Positions 8,372 through 17,584 are shown, counted from the first letter of the stretch. The stretch: 64,000 nt of DNA from Acutalibacter muris (GCF_002201475.1 NZ_CP021422.1:2542001-2606000), one strand, 5' to 3'. Made by a program: numbers and translations. Notes: a model not told the origin generated them from the sequence alone.

Positions 8372-8788
8372 TTACATATTCTGCCCGCCCATATCCTGCT
8401 TTTCCTCCGGCTCTTGCTCTGGGGCATAGTAGGAGATGTAGTTGTAAAGGAACTGATTCACCTTTATGTAATCGCTCTGGGTGGGCTGCCACAGGCCCCA
8501 GCCTGGGCCGTCGCTGTCATCGTCTATGGCGAAGCCCTTTCCCAGCAGTTCCCTGAACTTCACAATCTGGGTATCCACATTTCCGCCTGTCCGATTGATG
8601 ATATGAATCTGCAGGGCGTTATAATGATCTGCTATGCCGGTAGTCACCAGGCTGATCTTGACACGCAGATCCTCATCCAGCCTACCCAGAATGGTGCGGC
8701 CCACGAAGGTGTAGCTTTGAATAAACGGGATGCCACGGATCATCTTTTTCAGTTCATTTTCATAAAAGTTCGTATTTGTCACCTCCAT
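8372..8788 (-). CDS. Conserved ICE transfer-region protein (NFYENELKK family)
   Basis: 138 residues from the ATG at 8788 (MEVTNTNFYENELKK). I recognise the pattern NFYENELKK...YVGR...GRL...R(V/I)xxxFVTxGxADHYxALxxxxxNRT as a protein family common in clostridial ICEs, without a known function; here it reads FVGRTILGRLDEDLRVKISLVTTGIADHYNAL. No membrane segment. Relatives usually start MNFYEN, which here would correspond to initiation at an ACG (8773) placed exactly eight bases after GGAGG (8782-8786). The drawn ATG has only weak ribosome-site bases upstream. Confidence 0.7.
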   Translation of the reverse strand: MEVTNTNFYENELKKMIRGIPFIQSYTFVGRTILGRLDEDLRVKISLVTTGIADHYNALQIHIINRTGGNVDTQIVKFRELLGKGFAIDDDSDGPGWGLWQPTQSDYIKVNQFLYNYISYYAPEQEPEEKQDMGGQNM

Positions 8789-8853
8789 TCTTTGCAGGAT
8801 TCGAATGGTTTGGGGGGCCCTCTGACCCTTTCCATTATTTCCCTTGTCATAGG

Positions 8854-9195
8854 CTATATCCCCACAACGCCCCATATATAGAGGGGAGCGGTCAGGGTGA
8901 ACACCAGACAGGCGAACAGGATGGCTGGCGCGGCGAACTCGAACTGGCCATGCTTTTTGTATTCAAAATATGAGGTCCCGACCTTGACAAAGAATAAAAC
9001 CGCCAAAATTACGTCGATAACTGGGAACACCACATTGTCCACCACGGATTTGATCTGTCCCTGGGCCTTTGTCCAGGTGGACTGCACAGCCCCGGCCACA
9101 TCACCGCTGGCCGACGCGGTCACGGTCAGGCAGGCGCTCAGAATTGCTGCCAGCATGAGCGCGCACAGCACTCTGCATATTTTTGTTTTCCTCAT
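8854..9195 (-). CDS. DUF3852 membrane protein of the transfer operon
   Basis: 113 residues: a signal peptide (MRKTKICRVLCALMLAAILSACLTVTASAS), a short helical linker (AVQSTWTKAQGQIKSVVDNVVFP), then two membrane segments. This layout and the WTxxxxQIKxVVDNVVFPxID signature are those of DUF3852, a small protein always found in Tn1549-like transfer operons, possibly a pilin-like or channel subunit (VirB2-like size and topology; inference). ATG with GGAGG six bases upstream; only 15 bases after the adhesin stop. Confidence 0.85.
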   Translation of the reverse strand: MRKTKICRVLCALMLAAILSACLTVTASASGDVAGAVQSTWTKAQGQIKSVVDNVVFPVIDVILAVLFFVKVGTSYFEYKKHGQFEFAAPAILFACLVFTLTAPLYIWGVVGI

Positions 9196-9210
9196 AGAAT
9201 TCCTCCAATC

Positions 9211-12200
9211 CTACTCGTTCTCATTTTTCTTCTTTCTGCTCAGAACCAGCGAGATCACCACACCGCCCAAGCTCACACCGAACACAGCCAGTGCCAGCAG
9301 CCAGCCGCGGTCACCGGTCTGCGGAGTATCTACGGAATTGCTGGGCTTGTCCTTCATGACGACAGTGATAGCCTCGCCGTCATCCTTGACGGTAAACTTG
9401 ATGTCCTCTGCCAGCTCGTATCCCTTGGGGGCGCTAACCTCATGGAGAACATACTCCCCGGCAGGCAGTTTCTCGATGGTATGGGGTTTATCGGTAGAAG
9501 TCCAGCTTTCAACGACCTTGCCGTCCTTGTCCTTGAGCTCCAACTTGGCGCCAGGCAGTTCCTTGCCGGTAGCAGAGTCGATCTTTGAAATGACGATTTG
9601 AGTCTTAGAGTTCTGGATGTCCTCCAGAGTAACAGTGCTGCTGTCAACCTTGACCGGCACAGTACCCGCCAGCATGACGTAGCCGGGCAGGGCCTCCAGT
9701 TCTTTGATTTGATAGTCGCCATAAGGAACTTTATCAAACTGGAACTTACCGGCCTTGTCGGTCTTGGCAGTGGCGATAGCCTTTTCAGCTGTAAACTCCT
9801 GGGCATCCTTGGCAAATAGGCCAAAGGTCACGCCCTCCAAGGGGTTGCCCTCGGTATCGGTCTTGCGGCCCACGATCTGCCCCCGGAGCAGCTTGTTGTG
9901 GAACTTCACTTCGGCAGTATCTCCAGCGGTAACGGCAACAGTCTTGCCCTCCTGGATCTCATAGCGGGCTGTCATTTTGTCAGAAATCTCAGTTACGGTG
10001 TACTCACCTGGAGTGAGATTTTCGATGCGGATCTCGCCATTTTTGTCGGTCTTGAACTTCTTGGCATAGTCCTTGCCGGTGACGAGGAAGGAGATCCCTT
10101 CCACAAAGTTATCCTCGGCGGTTTTCCTGATGAGCAGACCGCCCCGGCCGCGGATGCTGATGGTTTGGTTCTTGTCGTTAATGTCCGCGTGGACGAACAC
10201 TTCCACGCCCTCCTGATATAGGGTTTCAAATACAACGATAGACTTCCCGGCAAGAGTGGAGGCGTTGAAGGTGAACGCCAGCTCCAGGCTCCCCTCGGCG
10301 GTTTCGGGTGTAAAGTCTGCTGTCGCGGTGACCTCTTTGCCGTCCACTAGCAGCTTCTCACCGGTACCCTTGTCCATGAGTACGCCGCTGACGGTGTAAG
10401 GTTTGCCGGGGGTCAGGCCGCTGTACGTGATTTTGTCGGTGATGGTGACCTCGTCCAGGGGGTCGGTTTCCTTTTCTCCATTGACTATAGCGGTGGTCTT
10501 GATTTCGGGTTTGCCGGGAGTGGTGAATTCTACGGTCTGGCCCTCGTCGGTGATGTCAGCGTGGGCAGCAATTTCAACACCTTCATGGTAGAGGATTTCA
10601 AACACGACCACGGACTTTCCGGCCAGAGCAGAAGCATCAAAGGTAAATGTCATATCGACACTCCCGCTGGCGCTCTCAGGAGTGAACTCTTTCTCTGCCG
10701 TAATTTCCTTGTCATTTACTAACAGCTTTTCATCTGTGGTCTTGTCCATAAGAACGCCGGACAGCTTATAAGTCTTACCAGGGGTCAGCCCGGAATAGCT
10801 GACAGTATCGGTAATAGTTACCTCACCCACAGGCTCGGCCTTCTTCTCACCATTCACGGCAGCGGTGGTCTTGATCTCGGGCTTATCAGGAGTTGTGAAC
10901 TCCACAGTCTGGCCCAGGTCGTTGATGTCAGCATGAACGGCAATCTCTTTGTCCTCATGGTACAGGCTTTCAAAAACAACTACCGTCTTACCAGCCAGCG
11001 AGGATGCGTCAAAGGTAAATGCCATTTTAACAGCGCCGCTGGCGTTCTCCGGGATGAACTCTTTCTCGGCAGTAACCTGCTGCCCGTCCACCAGGAGGGG
11101 CGCACCGCTGGCCTTGTCCATGAGAACGCCGGACAGCTTGTAAGCCTTGCCGGGGGTCAGGCCGGTGTAGCTGACGGTATCGGTAATAGTAATCTCGCCT
11201 TTAGGTTCAGCCTTCTTCTCTCCATCAACCGTAGCGGTTGTCTTGATTTCCGGTTTCTCGCTGAAAGTTACGGTCTGGTCCTTGTCCTCAATATCGGTAT
11301 GGGCGCAGACCTCCAGCTTGTCCCGGTACAGCGTTTCAAAGGCAACCACGGTCTTTCCCGCCAGAGCGGACGCATCAAAGGTAAAGGGAATGTCGATAGT
11401 TCCCTCGGCCTTACTAGCCCGGAACGTGGCCTCGGCGGTGATTCCTTTATCATTTACTGTCAGCGGCTTGCCGGTGGCCTTGTCCATAAGCACACCCTTG
11501 ACCGTGTACTCTTTGCCGGGAATCAGGCCGGAATATTTCACCGTGTCGATGATAGTGATATCCCCGACCGGCTCGGCGGTATGTTCCCCATTGGCGGTGG
11601 CAGTGGTGCCGATTTTTGGCTCGGTAAAGCTAACGGTCTGGCCCTCGTCCTCAATGTCCGCATGGCTGGCAACCTTATTCTCGCCCTCAAACAAATCCTC
11701 AAATATCACCACGGATTTCCCAGCCAGGGCGCTGGCGTTAAAGGTGTAGCTCAGTTCCTCGGTGCCGCTCTCAGCCTTAGGGGTAAACTCTTTTTCTGCC
11801 GTGATCTGCTTACCGTCCACAGTCAGAGGTTCGCCGGTGGCCTTGTCCATGAGAACGCCGGACAGCTTGTAGGTCTTGCCAACCGTCAGGCCGGAATAAC
11901 GCACAGTATCAACCAGGGTAATTTCGCTCAGTGGTTCGGCGGTCTTTTCACCGTCAACCGTGGCAGTAGTGCCGATTTCCGGGATCCCTTCCTCATGGTC
12001 GTCGATGGTCCCCAGCTCGATCACGGTGCTGTCCCGGCTGATGAAGATGTTGGGAACAGTCACCAGGGCGTAACCTTTATTGCCCTCACAGCGCAGTTCC
12101 TGCAATGTGTAGTAGTCATACGGCAGAGCGCAGAGGCCATCTTGGGTTTCCACCATCCATTCCTCGGTGGTCAAGCCAAACCAGGTGCCGGTTTCATCGT

Positions 12201-15200
12201 TCCACTCGGCCTCGGGTTTCTCATCGTTGCCGTTGGTGTTGAGGCTGTGGGCGTTCCACTTGGTTTCTGTCCTGACCTCGCCGTTTGCGTCTGTCAAGAG
12301 GATATGGCTCTCGCCTGTGGTCTGCGAAGTCAGCTTAAAGGCCACATTCGCAAAGCGGTGCATATTTTTCTCGCCAACTTTTACGAACTTCAGGTCGCCG
12401 CGCTTGACCTGGTTATAGGCGGCGTCGCCCTCCCGGTACTCCTTGACAGAGCCATCTTCCAGCACATCAAAGGGTCGGATGGTCTTGTCCGTCCAGAGAT
12501 AGCCGGTACCGGGCTTGGATTCTGCCAGCGTATACGACCCGTAAGGCAGAGCGCGCACGTCAGACTGCGCCACACCGTCTTTGACCTCAATGGTCAGGCA
12601 CACCTCGTCCGGCTGATACAGAGCGCCGTTCACATAGACCGGGTTACGGCTCTTATTGGTGATTTCAAACAGCGTACCGTCCAGGCTGGCCCCGCCCAGC
12701 GGGGTCAGGAGCAGGGATTCCAGGTCGCGTTTCTCAATGAGAACGCCGCCGCGAACTACCTCGTTGTCCATGAAGAACGGATAGACCTTGCCGTTTTCCG
12801 TAACTTCTACCGGCTGGTCCGGGGCGGTGTTGAGCATGGATTCGTTTGTGGCGCTCTCGTGGAGGACGTAGGAGCCATAGGGCAGAGCGTCCGCCGCAGT
12901 GCTGGCCTTACCCTCGCTGTCGGTGGTAAGGGTCAGGGCAACCTCGCCGTGGCCGATGCTCTTGTCACCCACGATAACCGGGTTCCGGCTGTCGTTGATG
13001 ATTTCAAAGGTGATGCCGAAGAAATCCGCGTTGCCCTGGGGAGTGCTGCCGGTAATGCTGTCCCGCTTCTCCACGGAAAGACCGCCACGCACCACATCGT
13101 TTTCGGCGGTGACCACATAGGTTTTCTTATGCTCTGTGACCGGCACTGTCTGCTCCTTAAAGGTATGGAGCATGGAATCATTGGTGGAAACCTCTCTCAG
13201 CGTGTAGGTGCCGTAGGGAAGGATTTCATCCTCTGTACTGGCATAGCCGCTCTCGTCCGTAATGAGGGTAGCTACCACCTGACCAGTGGCGTAAGTAGTG
13301 CCGTCTACCTCCACCGGGTTCCGGCTGCTGTTGACGATCTCAAAGGTGATACCGCTGAAATCGGCGTTGCCCTGGGGCCTCTCACCGGTCTGGCTGTCAC
13401 GCTTTTCCACAGCAATGCCACCCCGGACTACGTCGTTCTCAGCCGTGAACGTGTATACCTTGCCGTTCTCGGAAACAGTCACAGGGATTTCCTCGGTGAA
13501 CGTCTTGAGCATGGATGCGTTTGTCTTGCTTTCCCGAATGAGATAATCACCGTAAGGCAGGACATTGGGGCCGGTGGTGGCTACGCCCTGGGCGTTGGTG
13601 GTGATGGTCATAGCCACCTCATCGGGAGCAGCCTTTTTTCCGCCTACCTCCACGGGATTCTTGGACTTGTTGACAATCTCAAACTGGATGCCGGAGAAGT
13701 CAGCATCACCCTGGGGCCGCTCCCCGGTCTTGCTGTCCCGCTTCTCGACGGAAACACCGCCGCAAATGATGGTTTCCGTCACGCTGGCAGTGTTATCGTT
13801 GTTTTCCTCGTTGGAGCCTGCGGGAATCTCGCACAGTTTGGTGGACTCCTCGCTGACCAGATAGCCGGGGCTGGCCGAGATTTCACGGAGGGTCCAGTCC
13901 TCGCCGTATGGGTAGTAATCCGTGGTAAACTGCCCATTTTCGTCCGTAGTGTACTCCTTGACCAGCTCGTTCCCACGGTATACGCCGTACTTTGCGCCAG
14001 CCAGGGAGCCGTTGCCCTGGGGCGTGGAGCCGGTCTGCTCGTCCGATTTGGTGACTGTCACCCTCCAGCGCTTGAGCTTATTCTCAAAATGGATGGAGGC
14101 GGTCTGACCCTCGGTAAGCTGGAACGTCTGAGATTCAGGTTTCACATACTTGTTGGGGACGTTTATCTCCGTGGCAGTGTAAGTAATTTTACTGCCATCC
14201 GCGGAATAAATGGGTAGGCCCTCAATGTCGATATTGCCGCTGGCGTCGGTAGTTTTGGTGGTACTGCTGCCGTCGCTGCCGGTGATCTGGAACTGGATGC
14301 CCTCCACCTTGCCGTCCTCGGAGGTCTTGACCAGCCCGGCACTGCCAACGGCATCGGTTTTCACCTTGATGTAGCAGCTCACCGGGTCGCCGCCCTCCTT
14401 GTAGTAAGTGGCAAAATCCTGGAAGTTCCGGTCAGCCGTGCGCCAGACCGCCACGGCTCCCTTGCCACCGGCCAGATTGTTATCACTCTGCACCTGTGAA
14501 GAAGTGACCGGGGATAAAATCGGACTTGTAGTGGACAATGTAAGGGAGTTGCCGTTTGCCGTGACCTTAACATTCTTCAGACAATTTTCAAATTTGTAAT
14601 TGTTGAGTACGCCGTTAGAATCCGTGACCGTGGCGCTGTACTTACTGCCATCCCACCGCAGGGTGATGGTGTCTGCCTTACTTGCCTCTTTATTGGCAAA
14701 GCTGGGAACCTTAAAGTAGTCGTTCAGGCGCTTTTTGAGGTCCCGGTAATACTCCATGAATTTTGTGGGGTTATAGGCATGAGCGGAAATCATCTGCATA
14801 TCCGCGTCCACGCCGGATTCGATGCCAATCAGGCCATTCCCCTGCAAAAAGGCATGGCCCGCGATGGTTTCCCAAATGAGTACCTGCGTTACTACCCATT
14901 TATCGCTGTTGTCACTGGGGACTGCCCAGGGGCTGGCGGCGTTCCACTGGAAGCCCAGGGCCAGAATGGTGCCGAGGGTTTCCTGGTTGTTGGTGGACAG
15001 ATCCATCCAGGTGTAGCCCATACCGCTGCCGGATTCCTTCTCATGCTCGATGCAGAACGCGGCCACGTTGTTGGAGCCGTACCGCATGGTTTCAATGGGC
15101 ATGGGGCCGATGTACTCACCTAGGGTCGGGGGAGTACCGACGCCGCCGGGGAAACAGTAATCACCCACATAGAGGGTGCCGTCGGTACCGAATTTTCCTG

Positions 15201-15591
15201 CTGCACGGGCCTGGGCGCGGCGCAGGGCAGGCCAGACCCGGTTCATGTCAAGCTCTGTACCAGGGGTAAGCCCGGAATCGTCCGAGCCAGTGGCAGGCTC
15301 GGGAGTGGGGTCTGCCGCAGGCTCTGCTGTCGGCTCCGTGGAGGGAGCAGGGCTGGACCCTGTGCTTGTAACAGCGCTTTCCTCCGGCGCTGCGCTGCTC
15401 TCCGGGCCGGTTTCCGGGGCCGCGCTGGGTTCGGGCTGACTGCTCTCCGCAGGAGCCTCGCTGGACGGGGCATGGGAGGACAGGGTTTCATCGGGCGTCA
15501 TCTCGACCGCGAAGGCCGAGAACGGCATGGCGCTGAAGCACAGCACCACGGCCAGAATAAGAGCCAAGGTTCGTTTCATTGTTTTCTGCAT
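9211..15591 (-). CDS. Giant sortase-anchored adhesin: thioester, Cna-B and VaFE repeats
   Basis: 2126 residues from the ATG at 15591. Signal peptide 1-28 (cut after AFA), then a Ser/Pro/Glu-rich stalk to about 105. A thioester-type domain follows (Cys in AAFCIEHEK, Gln in WVVTQVLIWE), which in related TQXA domains forms an internal bond that can covalently grip host or cell targets. Next come SpaA/Cna-B-type units, four of them near-identical (VEKRDS-TG-PQG-ADF). Five VaFE repeats (YSGLTPGKxYxLSGVLMDK...FE(T/S)LY...HADI) follow, which in this family form intramolecular isopeptide bonds. Three further SpaA domains precede the C-terminal sorting signal TPQTG, a membrane segment and an RKKKNE tail. 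It lies in the operon of the class B sortase and mating channel, so a role in donor-recipient or host attachment is likely. Confidence 0.92.
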   Translation of the reverse strand: MQKTMKRTLALILAVVLCFSAMPFSAFAVEMTPDETLSSHAPSSEAPAESSQPEPSAAPETGPESSAAPEESAVTSTGSSPAPSTEPTAEPAADPTPEPATGSDDSGLTPGTELDMNRVWPALRRAQARAAGKFGTDGTLYVGDYCFPGGVGTPPTLGEYIGPMPIETMRYGSNNVAAFCIEHEKESGSGMGYTWMDLSTNNQETLGTILALGFQWNAASPWAVPSDNSDKWVVTQVLIWETIAGHAFLQGNGLIGIESGVDADMQMISAHAYNPTKFMEYYRDLKKRLNDYFKVPSFANKEASKADTITLRWDGSKYSATVTDSNGVLNNYKFENCLKNVKVTANGNSLTLSTTSPILSPVTSSQVQSDNNLAGGKGAVAVWRTADRNFQDFATYYKEGGDPVSCYIKVKTDAVGSAGLVKTSEDGKVEGIQFQITGSDGSSTTKTTDASGNIDIEGLPIYSADGSKITYTATEINVPNKYVKPESQTFQLTEGQTASIHFENKLKRWRVTVTKSDEQTGSTPQGNGSLAGAKYGVYRGNELVKEYTTDENGQFTTDYYPYGEDWTLREISASPGYLVSEESTKLCEIPAGSNEENNDNTASVTETIICGGVSVEKRDSKTGERPQGDADFSGIQFEIVNKSKNPVEVGGKKAAPDEVAMTITTNAQGVATTGPNVLPYGDYLIRESKTNASMLKTFTEEIPVTVSENGKVYTFTAENDVVRGGIAVEKRDSQTGERPQGNADFSGITFEIVNSSRNPVEVDGTTYATGQVVATLITDESGYASTEDEILPYGTYTLREVSTNDSMLHTFKEQTVPVTEHKKTYVVTAENDVVRGGLSVEKRDSITGSTPQGNADFFGITFEIINDSRNPVIVGDKSIGHGEVALTLTTDSEGKASTAADALPYGSYVLHESATNESMLNTAPDQPVEVTENGKVYPFFMDNEVVRGGVLIEKRDLESLLLTPLGGASLDGTLFEITNKSRNPVYVNGALYQPDEVCLTIEVKDGVAQSDVRALPYGSYTLAESKPGTGYLWTDKTIRPFDVLEDGSVKEYREGDAAYNQVKRGDLKFVKVGEKNMHRFANVAFKLTSQTTGESHILLTDANGEVRTETKWNAHSLNTNGNDEKPEAEWNDETGTWFGLTTEEWMVETQDGLCALPYDYYTLQELRCEGNKGYALVTVPNIFISRDSTVIELGTIDDHEEGIPEIGTTATVDGEKTAEPLSEITLVDTVRYSGLTVGKTYKLSGVLMDKATGEPLTVDGKQITAEKEFTPKAESGTEELSYTFNASALAGKSVVIFEDLFEGENKVASHADIEDEGQTVSFTEPKIGTTATANGEHTAEPVGDITIIDTVKYSGLIPGKEYTVKGVLMDKATGKPLTVNDKGITAEATFRASKAEGTIDIPFTFDASALAGKTVVAFETLYRDKLEVCAHTDIEDKDQTVTFSEKPEIKTTATVDGEKKAEPKGEITITDTVSYTGLTPGKAYKLSGVLMDKASGAPLLVDGQQVTAEKEFIPENASGAVKMAFTFDASSLAGKTVVVFESLYHEDKEIAVHADINDLGQTVEFTTPDKPEIKTTAAVNGEKKAEPVGEVTITDTVSYSGLTPGKTYKLSGVLMDKTTDEKLLVNDKEITAEKEFTPESASGSVDMTFTFDASALAGKSVVVFEILYHEGVEIAAHADITDEGQTVEFTTPGKPEIKTTAIVNGEKETDPLDEVTITDKITYSGLTPGKPYTVSGVLMDKGTGEKLLVDGKEVTATADFTPETAEGSLELAFTFNASTLAGKSIVVFETLYQEGVEVFVHADINDKNQTISIRGRGGLLIRKTAEDNFVEGISFLVTGKDYAKKFKTDKNGEIRIENLTPGEYTVTEISDKMTARYEIQEGKTVAVTAGDTAEVKFHNKLLRGQIVGRKTDTEGNPLEGVTFGLFAKDAQEFTAEKAIATAKTDKAGKFQFDKVPYGDYQIKELEALPGYVMLAGTVPVKVDSSTVTLEDIQNSKTQIVISKIDSATGKELPGAKLELKDKDGKVVESWTSTDKPHTIEKLPAGEYVLHEVSAPKGYELAEDIKFTVKDDGEAITVVMKDKPSNSVDTPQTGDRGWLLALAVFGVSLGGVVISLVLSRKKKNENE
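10160..11990 (-). repeat. Five tandem VaFE repeats (about 360 bp each)
   Basis: Inside the adhesin, the block PEI(G/K)TTA-V-GE...TDTVSYSGLTPGK...GVLMDK...LAGK(S/T)VV-FE...HADI-D-(G/N)QT recurs five times, with the PEI(G/K)TTA segments starting near 11985, 11620, 11255, 10885 and 10515. Similarity is high enough at DNA level to allow recombination and copy-number change. Approximate boundaries. Confidence 0.85.
12640..13780 (-). repeat. Four tandem Cna-B/SpaA-type repeats (about 340 bp each)
   Basis: Inside the adhesin the unit beginning GG(V/I/L)-(V/I)EKRDS-TG-(R/T)PQG-ADF and ending ENDVVRG recurs at about 13770, 13430, 13090 and, more diverged, 12750. Unit length is close to 113 residues. 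Approximate boundaries. Confidence 0.8.
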
Positions 15592-15639
15592 AGTAGTGAG
15601 TCCTTTCTGATATTTATTATAACTGTTAAAAAAGAGTAC

Positions 15640-15667
15640 AAAAAAAGCCCTCCTTGTTATGGAGGGC
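15640..15667 (-). terminator. Intrinsic terminator after the SLH gene
   Basis: On the minus strand GCCCTCC, a 7-base loop and GGAGGGC are followed by seven T. It separates the SLH gene from the adhesin gene, so the adhesin and mating-channel genes may use their own promoter (a TATAAT-like -10 lies at 15621-15616) or depend on read-through. Confidence 0.8.
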
Positions 15668-15692
15668 CTGCTTCGCTTGACGCTGATTCTAT

Positions 15693-16979
15693 TTAATATA
15701 GGAGGTAGAACACACCCGGCTGGGGTTCCGTCAGGTAGTATCCAGTGGCGTAGGGGTGCATTTCCAGGAGATAGAACTCGATTTTGTCCGCAATCCCCTG
15801 TGCGCCGCCATACTGCTCCCACACCATTGGCCCGGCCCAGCCGGAGCCTTGGTAGGCGAGGCCGCGGTCGTATTTAATTGGGCGGGTCAGGTTCAGCGCC
15901 GCCTTGATTTGCCGCATCTGCTGGCTGTCGGGCTTGTCTGCCGGGTGATAGTAGAGGGCGAAGTACCCATCTTCTTCCTCTGCCGTGATATAAAACCGGT
16001 CGCTGGCGGTTCGTGTCAGCATTTTAACACATCCGTTACCGATGGCGGAACTGCTGCGCGTTTCATCCTCTACGTTCTCCCAGCTCCCCATAGGAGTTTT
16101 TGCAACCCCAGGCTGACCGATTAGGGCTGGGTCCCACTTGGCTGTCGTTCCGTCATATGAAAAGGTGGGGTCATCCTTCTTTCCATGAAGGACATAGTCC
16201 AGGATCTTATCCGGGTCCTGATTTGGCCTGAGTTTGGCTCTGACCTCATCTGATATGGGAATCCTGGGGGTGTCCGGGTCTGGCGAAGGCGATGGTTCCG
16301 GGCTAGGCGAGGGAGTAGGCGGCTGGGGTTCCTCGCTGCCGTTTGCCAGCAGTTCCCGGCTGTTGTAAAAAATCTGCGCCACCTGCGCCCTGGTCGCAGT
16401 CCCCTTGGGGTCCAGCCGGCCTCCGCTGCCGCTAAGAATGTTGTGGGTCACGGCCCATTCCATGGCTTTTTCGGCATAGCTTGCAACCTTGCCGCCATCC
16501 GGGTACTTATCCAGCAGTCCTGTCCGTGCTGTCAGGTCGCAGTCTGTGGTCTTGGCGTAGTTATAGAGAATGAGTGCCATCTGTTCCCTGGTCACGCTTT
16601 GGTTGGGGCTGAATTTATACCCGCCCGTGCCGTTGACGATCTCATGTCCTGCCGCCCACTGGACGTAGGGTGTGTACCATGTTCCTTTGGGTACGTCCAG
16701 AAAATAGCTGCCGGGGTAGTCCTCCGGGTCTACCCCGGCCTTGTTTCCTAGCACCCGGACAAACATAGCGCGGGTCATGGGGCTTCCGGGGCTGAATGTA
16801 TTGGCCGAAGTTCCGCTGAACAGCCCCTCGCTTACGGCGTAGTCTATCGCTGTGTAGTACCATGCGCTCGGCTTGACATCCGTGAACCGCTCCGCTGCTG
16901 CATGGGCAGGTACAGTTGCCATCGTCAGCATGACCGCCGCTGTTCCCGCCGCCAGAAATCTCCGAAATAGCTTTGACAT
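15693..16979 (-). CDS. SLH-domain cell-wall-binding protein
   Basis: 428 residues with a signal peptide (cut near AHA|AAERF) and three S-layer homology domains at about residues 30-85, 93-145 and 150-210 (FTDVKPSAWYYTAI, FLDVPKGTWYTPYV and YAEKAMEWAVTHNIL type). A Pro/Ser/Asp linker (PPTPSPSPEPSPSPDPD) and a C-terminal globular domain of about 200 residues that I do not recognise follow. SLH domains bind pyruvylated secondary wall polymers, so the protein should sit on the donor cell wall. It precedes the adhesin gene and is terminated separately. ATG at 16979 with AAAGGA upstream. Confidence 0.88.
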   Translation of the reverse strand: MSKLFRRFLAAGTAAVMLTMATVPAHAAAERFTDVKPSAWYYTAIDYAVSEGLFSGTSANTFSPGSPMTRAMFVRVLGNKAGVDPEDYPGSYFLDVPKGTWYTPYVQWAAGHEIVNGTGGYKFSPNQSVTREQMALILYNYAKTTDCDLTARTGLLDKYPDGGKVASYAEKAMEWAVTHNILSGSGGRLDPKGTATRAQVAQIFYNSRELLANGSEEPQPPTPSPSPEPSPSPDPDTPRIPISDEVRAKLRPNQDPDKILDYVLHGKKDDPTFSYDGTTAKWDPALIGQPGVAKTPMGSWENVEDETRSSSAIGNGCVKMLTRTASDRFYITAEEEDGYFALYYHPADKPDSQQMRQIKAALNLTRPIKYDRGLAYQGSGWAGPMVWEQYGGAQGIADKIEFYLLEMHPYATGYYLTEPQPGVFYLLY

Positions 16980-17080
16980 AGGTTACACCATCCTTTGTGG
17001 TTTTGGCATCTCTGCCTACCTACACCATACCTCATATGGTGTTCCTATGTCCAGACCTTTTTTCAGAAAACGGCACTTTT

Positions 17081-17575
17081 CTACATGGACTGCCCCATGT
17101 CAAAGGGGAGGTCTTCATCCTCCAGAGATGGCGCATAGCCCCGCTCCGGGGGAGCGTCCTCGTCGCCTACCAGATACCCCGGATCGTCCTCTCTCTGGCC
17201 CATCTCCCTCTCCATGACCAACTCATAAGAGTGGAGGATCTGCCCATGCAGAGCCTCCCGCGCCTCCTTGGTAACCGGGAAGAATACCGGGCGGCTCAGT
17301 TCAGTCCCTTCCTTGACATAGGACTGCTCCGGTTCCTTGACGAATAAACCGTTCTTGGAGTCGAAGATGCGGAATCCCTGCACGGCAAAGGCGCCGGCGA
17401 TATTGACGTTAGCCGTGGCCTTGAGCTTACTGTTGGTATTATGCACAGGGAAGATCCTTACCGTAAGTTCCGGGAGCGGCCTTCCCGCTCCCTCGGCCTG
17501 CGCCGGGGCCGTGTTATTGCTCCGTGCGGCCTGCCCAGCTTCCTGGGCGGTCTTTTCCTGTTTTCTGATCGCCAT
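17081..17575 (-). CDS. SpoVG-family (septation protein) DNA-binding protein
   Basis: 164 residues. The core ELTVRIFPVHNTNSKLKATANVNIAGAFAVQGFRIFDSKNGLFVKEP is the SpoVG fold, with the conserved VRIFP, LKATANV and VQGFRI segments. It is flanked by a Gln/Ala-rich N-terminal tail and an acidic C-terminal tail not present in chromosomal SpoVG (about 95 residues). SpoVG proteins bind DNA/RNA and act as site-specific regulators; ICE copies are common. AGGAGG precedes the ATG. Located 10 bases after the AbrB gene, in the same operon. Confidence 0.85.
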   Translation of the reverse strand: MAIRKQEKTAQEAGQAARSNNTAPAQAEGAGRPLPELTVRIFPVHNTNSKLKATANVNIAGAFAVQGFRIFDSKNGLFVKEPEQSYVKEGTELSRPVFFPVTKEAREALHGQILHSYELVMEREMGQREDDPGYLVGDEDAPPERGYAPSLEDEDLPFDMGQSM

Positions 17576-17584
17576 TTTATCCTC

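Noticed and set aside
10933..14217. An open frame of 1094 codons on the + strand opposite the adhesin gene
   Set aside because: It is antisense to the repeats of the adhesin, whose biased codons suppress stops. Its translation has no domain, no ribosome site and mirrors the repeat period.
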